Shown in pieces: positions 1 to 4,475 of a stretch of DNA of 5,797 bases. This DNA is from DASZHC01 sp035938215 (lineage in GTDB: Bacteria; Verrucomicrobiota; Verrucomicrobiia; Chthoniobacterales; JAFAMB01): positions 1-5,797 of the forward strand of contig DASZHC010000151.1 of assembly GCA_035938215.1 (NCBI GenBank). The letters are read 5' to 3'. How positions within the stretch are numbered: the first letter of the stretch is position 1; every line of letters starts with the position of its first letter. The translations under genes were made by a program, and so were the position numbers. A model generated the notes under the pieces. That model made no database searches. It had not been told where the DNA came from and saw only the letters and a program-made list of their open reading frames with translations.

Positions 1-1
1 C

Positions 2-130
2 GAAACCGTGCAAGACTACCTTGCGTTGCTGAATCTAAATCCCTGCCTTACAAGAAAAATCCTCAATGGCTCTTATCCAACCGACCATGCATTCGTCGAT
101 CGGGTTCACGCTCAAGTGGAGCCCTGCTGA
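2..130 (+). CDS. 3' end of an unidentified protein-coding gene (partial, cut by window edge)
   Basis: Reading from base 2 gives 42 open codons ending in TGA at 128-130, with a balanced protein-like composition (it begins ETVQDYLALL and ends VHAQVEPC). A second frame from base 1 is also open to about 279, but its translation is dominated by Arg, Ser and Trp and reads through a terminator hairpin, so it looks non-coding. The intrinsic terminator 26 bases downstream, pointing the same way, is the main support for a real plus-strand gene ending here. I do not recognise the family: the tail has no motif, no membrane segment, and is rather hydrophilic. Its gene points towards the minus-strand genes to its right, so the two units converge. 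Only the C-terminus is visible and no function is proposed. Confidence 0.45.
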   Translation, partial: ETVQDYLALLNLNPCLTRKILNGSYPTDHAFVDRVHAQVEPC

Positions 131-156
131 ACCGACATTCCGCGCCCGACCGGTGG

Positions 157-183
157 CCCCAGACGCGCGTTTGGGGTCTTTAT
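157..183 (+). terminator. Rho-independent terminator of the upstream plus-strand gene
   Basis: Bases 157-176 form a hairpin with an 8-bp stem (CCCCAGAC pairing with GTTTGGGG, one G-T wobble) and a GCGC tetraloop. A T-rich tail TCTTTAT follows at 177-183. The T tract exists only on the plus strand, so it terminates rightward transcription, just after the stop codon at 130. Confidence 0.7.
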
Positions 184-265
184 CCACGTAAAACCTGGGT
201 ATGGGTCACGGCGCTGTCCTGGCCTCCACCGAGTCTGGTCAGGGTATTACAACTCAAGAAGCGCT

Positions 266-348
266 GTAAGTCCCGATAAGTCGGGTTACCGGACAAGTCC
301 CGTACCAGGACTTCACTTTTCCGGTTAGCGCGTTAATCAGGAGCTTAC
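266..348. repeat. Intergenic palindromic repeat, full copy A
   Basis: This is a full copy of a repeat family dispersed through the window. The left arm (268-298) contains the small hairpin CCCGA-TAAG-TCGGG followed by TTACCGGACAAGT. The right arm (about 314-344) contains ACTTTTCCGGTTA and GCGTTAATCAGG and is an imperfect reverse complement of the left arm, roughly 19 of 28 positions. GTAAG at 266-270 is mirrored by CTTAC at 344-348, extending the palindrome. The left 31 bases are identical to copy B at 1281-1311; the left arm matches copy C at 27 of 31 positions, and the central loop (around CCAGGAC) also resembles copy C. It lies just past the 3' end of the minus-strand gene 388-684. There is no T tract on either strand, so it is not a standard intrinsic terminator. 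Confidence 0.8.
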
Positions 349-387
349 TCGGCGTATTAAAGCCTATCCGAGCGGGGGACTGTTTAT

Positions 388-684
388 TTAAGAGCCGGTC
401 TGTTTGCTCGTACGTTTAAGGAGCTTCACACCTGCGGCGATCAGGAGAAATGCCATAGCGAACTGAAGAACGACTTCAATCCATAAGCGGTCGCGGCCAA
501 AGAACGCAACGAACGAGAACGCCAGGCCACTTACGATCAGAAAATATCCGTACTTGTTCGGTCGTCTTGCTTTCAGAAGCGGATGGATATTGCTCCCGGT
601 GAAATAGCCCGGGTCGTAGCGATGGTCTTGCCAGTCCTTGATATCGCGAAAAGGATCGGGTTCCTCTGCTGGATATTTCTTCAT
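388..684 (-). CDS. Small two-helix membrane protein, function unknown
   Basis: This is a 98-residue protein with a charged N-terminal half of about 43 residues rich in Asp, Pro, Arg and Tyr, including the motif DPGYFTG at 24-30. Two hydrophobic segments follow at about 45-62 and 68-88, separated by a short charged turn (GRDRLW), and it ends in a basic tail (KLLKRTSKQ). This predicts a helical hairpin in the inner membrane with a soluble N-terminal part. The N-terminal motif recalls small uncharacterised proteins I associate with Acidobacteriota, but that is an impression and not a search result. No clear Shine-Dalgarno sequence precedes the ATG at 684; the start was chosen because MKKYP is the only reasonable beginning. 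It stands alone on the minus strand, with a repeat copy on each side. No function is proposed. Confidence 0.65.
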   Translation of the reverse strand: MKKYPAEEPDPFRDIKDWQDHRYDPGYFTGSNIHPLLKARRPNKYGYFLIVSGLAFSFVAFFGRDRLWIEVVLQFAMAFLLIAAGVKLLKRTSKQTGS

Positions 685-751
685 TTAGTGAAAGCATATC
701 AACGTTCGGAGAGACACGGGCGATATGGTTCCATGCGGGAAACGTTGAATT

Positions 752-780
752 CCACTTTCCGATTACGGCGTTAATCAGGG
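752..780. repeat. Intergenic palindromic repeat, right arm only (copy D)
   Basis: Bases 752-780 match the right arm of copy A: CCACTTTCCGATTACG against TTCACTTTTCCGGTTAGCG, then the shared 12-mer GCGTTAATCAGG. I could not find a convincing left arm in the preceding 70 bases, so this is either a truncated copy or one whose left half has decayed. It fills the gap between the TPR gene's stop codon at 794 and the start of the 98-residue membrane protein gene at 684. Confidence 0.6.
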
Positions 781-793
781 AAGATGAGTGCCG

Positions 794-1219
794 TCAGCGT
801 TGAGAAACGTCCGGCCACTTTTTGAGCAGCGTTTCGAGTCGCTCTTTCTTCAAGAAGTCGTCGCCCTTTATCAGCGCCTTATAGCATCGCGCCGCGTATT
901 CCTTCGCCAGTTCAAGCTCGCCTTCCTGTTTTGCCACGTCGGCTAAGCCGGACAATGCGCGAGGATTCTCCGGATTGAACGCCAGAGACTGTTGGTAGTA
1001 GTGCTTCACTCGTGACAGGTTTCCAAGAAAGTTGGAGATGACCGCAGCATGGTGGCTGAGAGTGAGGACCCATTGTCTGTCGTTCTCTTTTGACGCCGTC
1101 ATGATCGCGCCATCCAGCAATCGCAAAGCTTCGTCGTTATCACCTTGTTGCGAGAGCTTCGTGCTCGAAGTTACGGCGTCTTTGTAACGTCGCCAAGATT
1201 GATCTTTCTCCGTGTCCAT
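794..1219 (-). CDS. TPR-repeat protein
   Basis: This 141-residue, all-helical soluble protein has no signal peptide or membrane segment. The repeats follow the TPR pattern: a first helix pair around residues 12-45 (GDNDEALRLLDGAI), a second around 51-84 (ending in the typical LAFNPENPRAL), and a third around 85-118 (LADVAKQEGELELAKEYAARC). The C-terminus is a Lys-rich helix. TPR units of this kind form protein-binding superhelices and are not enzymatic, so the likely role is as a cytoplasmic adaptor whose partner is unknown. The ATG at 1219 has only a weak AGG eight bases upstream. The gene lies 228 bp downstream of the permease gene with a repeat cluster between, so it is probably not in that operon. 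It could be a fragment of a longer ancestral TPR protein. Confidence 0.8.
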   Translation of the reverse strand: MDTEKDQSWRRYKDAVTSSTKLSQQGDNDEALRLLDGAIMTASKENDRQWVLTLSHHAAVISNFLGNLSRVKHYYQQSLAFNPENPRALSGLADVAKQEGELELAKEYAARCYKALIKGDDFLKKERLETLLKKWPDVSQR

Positions 1220-1280
1220 TTGACGAGCCTAAACGACAGCCGGAATTAACGTCAATGGAACGAAGTGCGGGATGCAGGCC

Positions 1281-1357
1281 AAGTCCCGATAAGTCGGGTT
1301 ACCGGACAAGTGGTTTTGAGCCGATCTCATTTCTCCGGTAACCACGTTTATCAGGCA
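1281..1357. repeat. Intergenic palindromic repeat, full copy B
   Basis: The left arm at 1281-1311 is identical over 31 bases to copy A at 268-298, including the CCCGA-TAAG-TCGGG mini-hairpin and TTACCGGACAAGT. The right arm (about 1329-1356, TTTCTCCGGTAACCACG then TTTATCAGG) is a good reverse complement of the left one, about 20 of 27 positions. The loop (GGTTTTGAGCCGATCT) differs completely from the loops of copies A and C. The overall length is the same as copy A. It is followed within 20 bases by degenerate copy E. Confidence 0.8.
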
Positions 1358-1373
1358 CTGGGTCTTCATTGCG

Positions 1374-1419
1374 GTAGTCGGCTAACCGGAAAGTTGCTCA
1401 TAACACGAACCAATCAGGC
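1374..1419. repeat. Degenerate, shortened palindromic repeat (copy E)
   Basis: GTAGTCGGCTAACCGGAAAGT (1374-1394) resembles the left arm AGTCGGGTTACCGGACAAGT. The sequence ending AACCAATCAGGC at 1408-1419 resembles the end of the right arm. The loop seems to have been lost, so this looks like an internally deleted copy in tandem with copy B. It lies just beyond the stop codon of the permease gene. Confidence 0.4.
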
Positions 1420-1447
1420 GACGGATTCCATCCGAAACCGCTGGCTC

Positions 1448-2251
1448 CTAGATGTGCCGTTTTCTCTGCAGCGCAAAGAGAGCTAGGAAATAGCAAAATG
1501 CGGACAGGGTAAGGACATAACCAAAAGAGTACAGAAGGTATTTCCATTCGCCATGCGCGACTCGCAGGGCAACGTTTACATTCTCCATCTTTTTCCCATA
1601 AGCATTCACCATAGGCAAGAGCAAGTAAAAGAAGTGAAAGATTTTTTCTAGGATGTGCAGGTACAGGCTCGAGTTACCGGCACGAATGGCGCCCTGCGTC
1701 CAAACGTGAAATTCGTAAAACATTTCCGCGTTGAAAATCAGAATGAACGTTACTGCGAGTGCGGGATGCAAGAGTGTAGCGAGGAGCATCAGGTAAGCGA
1801 TAATCCCAACGGAGGCGATGAAGTTCTCGGTAGAGAGGAATATCAAAGCAGCACGAACAGGCACGTGCCAAATCAACGACAAGATCACTGCGCTTCCCAG
1901 GATCACGATGTTTAGGAACAGCGAAACGAGTACCGCGGATAAAAACGCGGATCCAAGCCACATACTCGGCGTACAGGGTTTTGTGAACACCATCTTCAGA
2001 CATCGGCTCCGGAGGTGCGAGGAGATCACAAATAACCCGACGGCTCCGGCGAGGAACAGCAACATTCCATTAAGTTCGGAGAAGATACCTTGCAACGTCC
2101 TGAAGCTTTCGACGCCTGAATCGGAGTAGATGGCTGGAAGCGCACTTAAACCGGTTAGCAGCACGCAGAGGATCGCGAACGCCAGGAGGAGCCGGCTGCG
2201 CCGGTAAAAGGCAAAATCTGCCAGAATGTTCGCTCTCACCAATGCCGACAT
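1448..2251 (-). CDS. ABC-2 type transporter permease (COG1277/NosY-like)
   Basis: This 267-residue integral membrane protein has about six hydrophobic segments, near residues 20-40, 58-78, 99-127, 143-162, 163-180 and 238-260, and a basic C-terminus (LQRKRHI). The N-terminus (ANILADFAFYRRSR before the first helix) and the cytoplasmic motif FTKPCTPSMWLGS after the second helix match the pattern SKPxSRxxWxxGK of ABC-2 permeases in the group that includes NosY, annotated as involved in multi-copper enzyme maturation. The stretch between the fifth and last helices (about 181-237) is longer and amphipathic. A GGAG Shine-Dalgarno sequence lies a few bases before the ATG. It is the third gene of the minus-strand operon, 68 bp after the ATPase gene, and would form the membrane channel for that ATPase. 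The substrate cannot be read from the sequence; the copper link rests on family resemblance. Confidence 0.85.
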   Translation of the reverse strand: MSALVRANILADFAFYRRSRLLLAFAILCVLLTGLSALPAIYSDSGVESFRTLQGIFSELNGMLLFLAGAVGLFVISSHLRSRCLKMVFTKPCTPSMWLGSAFLSAVLVSLFLNIVILGSAVILSLIWHVPVRAALIFLSTENFIASVGIIAYLMLLATLLHPALAVTFILIFNAEMFYEFHVWTQGAIRAGNSSLYLHILEKIFHFFYLLLPMVNAYGKKMENVNVALRVAHGEWKYLLYSFGYVLTLSAFCYFLALFALQRKRHI

Positions 2252-2294
2252 AGTTTCTCCGCGCTTTCTGTTATCTCTCGGTGATCCCTAGTTT

Positions 2295-2311
2295 GCGGCG
2301 AGCCGCGCCGC
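2295..2311. other. Small GC hairpin between the ATPase and permease genes
   Basis: GCGGCG at 2295-2300 and CGCCGC at 2306-2311 form a perfect 6-bp stem with a 5-base loop in the 68-bp gap within the operon. No T tract follows on the minus strand, so it is not an intrinsic terminator. It could stabilise or partly separate the two messages, but a chance GC palindrome is possible. Confidence 0.3.
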
Positions 2312-2319
2312 CATGCTGC

Positions 2320-3228
2320 TCAGGCTATCGGTCCGGAACCCTTGACGATTTGGAAAAACGTGTCTTCCAGGGAAGTCTTTTTTAACGAGCACTCGTGCAC
2401 GTTGAGCCGTGAGTTTTTCGCATATTCCATGAATTCGTAAAATCGTTCCTTGGGGATGCTTCCTGTTATAAGGTTTCCCATGCGTTCGACTGATCGGAGA
2501 TACTCGGGAGTGCTGCCATTCGCTTCGAACGTGACACTGTAGAGTTCGTGGTTAGTGGTCAGAAAATTGCGCAGGTCGTCCTGGGCGACAACCTTGCCGC
2601 CGTCGACGACGGCAACGCGGTTGGCTAGCATCTCAATCTCTGAAAGCACATGGCTATTCATCACGATGGTTGCGCCTCGGCGATGAATTTCGCGAAGGGT
2701 TTCTCGGAACTCGCGCACGATGAGCGGGTCGAGCCCCCGCGTCGGCTCGTCCAGAAAGAGCAGGCGCGTTTCATGTATCAGGCATTGGGCGATTCCGACT
2801 TTTTGCTTCATGCCTTTCGAGCATTTGGAAAGAGGGAGAGACTTGAACTGCGCCATTCCCAAGCGTTCGAGGGCGTCGTGAATGGTCTTGTCTGACACGC
2901 GCATTCCGTACAACGAGGCGTAATAACGGGTGGCTTCCTCAACCGTCAGGTAAAGGTGATAGTGGGGTTCCTCAGGAAGATAGGCGACCCCTTTATTGAA
3001 TGGAGAGCCGAGTTCTGGAAGCCGACCCATGACTTCGACTTTCCCTGAAGTGGGCTTCATCAAACCGAGGAAGCAATACATCGCGGTGGATTTGCCTGCG
3101 CCGTTTTGCCCCACCAGTGCGAAGAAATCCCCGTCCCGCACCTCGAGGGTCAGGCCATTAAGCGCGCGGACTTTCCCGCGCAACAGGCCGCGGCGAAATT
3201 CCACATGGACGCTATCCGCTACGATCAC
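2320..3228 (-). CDS. ABC transporter ATP-binding protein (ABC-2/NosF-like)
   Basis: This cytoplasmic ATPase of 302 residues, counted from the GTG at 3228, would energise the downstream permease. Visible motifs in order: Walker A GQNGAGKST at 40-48; Q-loop region YLPEEPHYHLY near 83-93, with Glu where Gln is classical; signature CSKGMKQK at 136-143, the SKGM variant common in ABC-2 ATPases instead of LSGGQ; Walker B LLFLDEP at 156-162 with catalytic Glu161; D-loop GLDP at 165-168; and switch His193 in NSH. A C-terminal extension of about 80 residues ends in LEDTFFQIV, as in exporters of this group. An in-frame ATG lies upstream at 3366, but that start would place 46 basic, non-homologous residues inside the preceding gene. 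The GTG has a GGAGG four bases upstream and shares GTGA with the previous stop codon, so it is preferred. All catalytic residues are present. Confidence 0.9.
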   Translation of the reverse strand: MIVADSVHVEFRRGLLRGKVRALNGLTLEVRDGDFFALVGQNGAGKSTAMYCFLGLMKPTSGKVEVMGRLPELGSPFNKGVAYLPEEPHYHLYLTVEEATRYYASLYGMRVSDKTIHDALERLGMAQFKSLPLSKCSKGMKQKVGIAQCLIHETRLLFLDEPTRGLDPLIVREFRETLREIHRRGATIVMNSHVLSEIEMLANRVAVVDGGKVVAQDDLRNFLTTNHELYSVTFEANGSTPEYLRSVERMGNLITGSIPKERFYEFMEYAKNSRLNVHECSLKKTSLEDTFFQIVKGSGPIA

Positions 3229-3237
3229 ATCGCCTCC
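3225..3237 (-). promoter_or_regulatory. GGAGG ribosome binding site and GTGA stop/start overlap
   Basis: On the minus strand, GGAGG at 3237-3233 precedes GTG at 3228-3226 by four bases. The GTG overlaps the TGA stop codon (3227-3225) of the redoxin gene. This arrangement decides the start of the ATPase and indicates translational coupling between the two proteins. Confidence 0.75.
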
Positions 3238-4085
3238 ATGCAGAACCGCTTGTTGAGTGACCTCATGACTTCGGTATCCGACTTTCCGTCGATGGCTTCT
3301 GTGGCGAGAGCGTGTTTGATCTTCGTCGAAGCGTTGCACGTGCAGATTTGAACTTTCTTGTCGCATCCGCAGGTACAGTCCATCCGCGCCGCGATATCCT
3401 TTGCGCGCGGGTCAAGTTTGTCTTGTTCGGAGGATGTATTTGCCTCTTTTTTGATTACGGGGAGCGATGGTTGTTGCTTTGCCAGTAGTCGATATGTCTC
3501 TACAGCAATAACCTCATTTGCCTTAATTAGTTGAAGGTTTTTCTGAAGCAGCGCGTCAAATGCGACGTCGGCATTCGCGAGCGCGCCCTCCTCGTAAAAT
3601 TGCACCTTGCCATCCACTCCGATCAGGACTGTCGTCGGCAGCGAGGTAACGCCGTATTGCTGCCGGATCGGTCCGGCGTCAATTCCCACAGGGAAGTCAA
3701 CTTTGAGTTCACTCAAGAAGCCGGCCACGGTGTTCGGGTTTTCTTCCGAGTCAATTCCTACTAACACAAACGACTCGCTCTTGTGATCATTGAAGTAGCG
3801 ATTCAATTCGGGCATCTCCTCGCGGCAGGGCTGGCACCAGGTAGCAAAAAAGTTGAGCACAATAATTTTCTTACCGACGTTATCGGACAGTTGGAAGGTG
3901 TCACCGCGCGTAGTCTTGACCTCGATATCAGGAGCGATTTGGCCCCGCCACGTGATCCGGCTGGCCATTCCTTGGGCTACATTTTGGAGGTCCCGCTGGG
4001 TCGGCTTGGGTTTCAGCTCGTAGTGGAACGCGCCGAGTGCGATCCCCGACAGCGCAATCGCGATGGTTATGCTGGTTTTCGTCAC
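3225..4085 (-). CDS. Membrane-anchored TlpA-type thiol-disulfide oxidoreductase fused to a CcmH-like Cys-rich domain
   Basis: This protein has 286 residues counted from the GTG at 4085. A short basic start and a hydrophobic segment (TSITIAIALSGIALGAF, about 4-20) form a signal anchor, so the rest is exported. A thioredoxin fold of the TlpA/ResA type follows (about 45-185), with QIAPDI, active-site WCQPC at 83-87, GIDSEENP, and the cis-proline motif TSLPT near 150. After a polar linker, the C-terminal 60 residues (AKDIAARMDCTCGC to the end) resemble the small CcmH/CycL/NrfF domain of cytochrome c maturation, including GKSDTEVMRSLNKRF. They carry six cysteines, at about 237, 239, 241, 248, 250 and 282. 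TlpA-like proteins reduce disulfides in exported substrates. An ATG at 4151 would add 22 residues but lacks a Shine-Dalgarno sequence, whereas the GTG has GAGG seven bases upstream. It is the first gene of the operon. Confidence 0.85.
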   Translation of the reverse strand: MTKTSITIAIALSGIALGAFHYELKPKPTQRDLQNVAQGMASRITWRGQIAPDIEVKTTRGDTFQLSDNVGKKIIVLNFFATWCQPCREEMPELNRYFNDHKSESFVLVGIDSEENPNTVAGFLSELKVDFPVGIDAGPIRQQYGVTSLPTTVLIGVDGKVQFYEEGALANADVAFDALLQKNLQLIKANEVIAVETYRLLAKQQPSLPVIKKEANTSSEQDKLDPRAKDIAARMDCTCGCDKKVQICTCNASTKIKHALATEAIDGKSDTEVMRSLNKRFCMEAM

Positions 4086-4335
4086 AGGCGCGCCTCGAAC
4101 CGCCTTCAGGGTGGAAGCATCGCCGAATGATTTGCGGCTCCCAAACGGCATTCGACCATTTTTGTCGCTGCGCGCATACTGCCTATAAGGTCAGCTGTAA
4201 TGGAAGAGGTACTACAAGAGCGAGTTCGTATTAAGGGCTCGACGGCTCAGACTCTAGCGTGAAGAGTTCGATGCGTTCCTGATTGTTCGATGAAATTCGC
4301 TACTTACCAGCAAAACCTTGGGGCCGATCTTCGAT

Positions 4336-4410
4336 AACTCCCGATTAGACGGATTACCGGACAAGTGCCGTGCCAGGACGCCACATGTCCGGTTTGCGCG
4401 TGAACCAGGC
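4336..4410. repeat. Intergenic palindromic repeat, full copy C
   Basis: The left arm at 4336-4366 matches copy A at 27 of 31 positions, and the 13 bases TTACCGGACAAGT are identical in copies A, B and C. Here the mini-hairpin is degraded (CCCGATTAGACGGA). The loop (GCCGTGCCAGGACGCCA) closely resembles that of copy A. The right arm ACATGTCCGGTTTGCGCG ends in AACCAGGC, and TGTCCGG here pairs with CCGGACA in the left arm. It is the only copy in a divergent gap and ends 10 bases before a candidate -10 box of the peptidase gene. Confidence 0.75.
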
Positions 4411-4420
4411 ATCGCCCTTC

Positions 4421-4426
4421 TATAGT
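4421..4426 (+). promoter_or_regulatory. Possible -10 box of the peptidase gene
   Basis: TATAGT at 4421-4426 matches five of six bases of TATAAT and would place the transcript start about 40 bases before the ATG. No good -35 hexamer is present at 16-18 bp spacing; that position would fall inside the right arm of repeat copy C. Confidence 0.25.
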
Positions 4427-4464
4427 TGTCCCTGTTATCCTTACGGGTTGCATTTTGGTACTTC

Positions 4465-4471
4465 GAGGTGG
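4465..4471 (+). promoter_or_regulatory. Ribosome binding site of the M28 peptidase gene
   Basis: GAGGTGG at 4465-4471 is a strong Shine-Dalgarno sequence ending four bases before the ATG at 4476. It fixes the start directly before a typical signal peptide. Confidence 0.7.
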
Positions 4472-4475
4472 ACCG

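Larger units (their letters stand above)
4152..4475. other. Divergent intergenic region between the redoxin operon and the peptidase
   Basis: This stretch of about 320 bases (390 if the redoxin starts at 4085) carries no gene I can support. It must hold the promoters of both divergent units. Its recognisable content is repeat copy C at 4336-4410, a possible -10 box at 4421-4426 and the peptidase Shine-Dalgarno sequence at 4465-4471. I see nothing clear in 4200-4335, and no confident -35/-10 pair for the leftward operon. Open frames here and across the peptidase start, on the minus strand, have poor composition and overlap the peptidase, so I read them as shadows. Confidence 0.6.

Noticed and set aside
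1221..1255. Promoter for the TPR gene (TTGACG at 1255-1250, minus strand)
   Set aside because: The -35-like hexamer is good, but the facing -10 (TTTAGG) matches only three bases and would leave almost no leader before the ATG.
271..1300. CCCGA-TAAG-TCGGG mini-hairpins as intrinsic terminators
   Set aside because: The stem is only 5 bp and neither strand has a following T tract.
266..1311. Repeats as a CRISPR array
   Set aside because: Copies are about 500 to 3000 bp apart with genes between them, not regularly spaced short spacers, and no cas gene is present.
266..1419. Repeats as integron attC sites with the small genes as cassettes
   Set aside because: The layout of small same-strand genes separated by palindromes invited this, but the arms lack the RYYYAAC and GTTRRRY core sites and no integron integrase is seen.
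1422..1434. CGGAT-TCC-ATCCG hairpin near the permease stop codon
   Set aside because: A 5-bp stem with a 3-base loop and no T tract is within chance expectation.
2145..2161. Further repeat copy inside the permease gene (ACCGGTTAGCAG)
   Set aside because: Only about ten bases resemble the arm, there is no partner arm, and the site is within conserved coding sequence.
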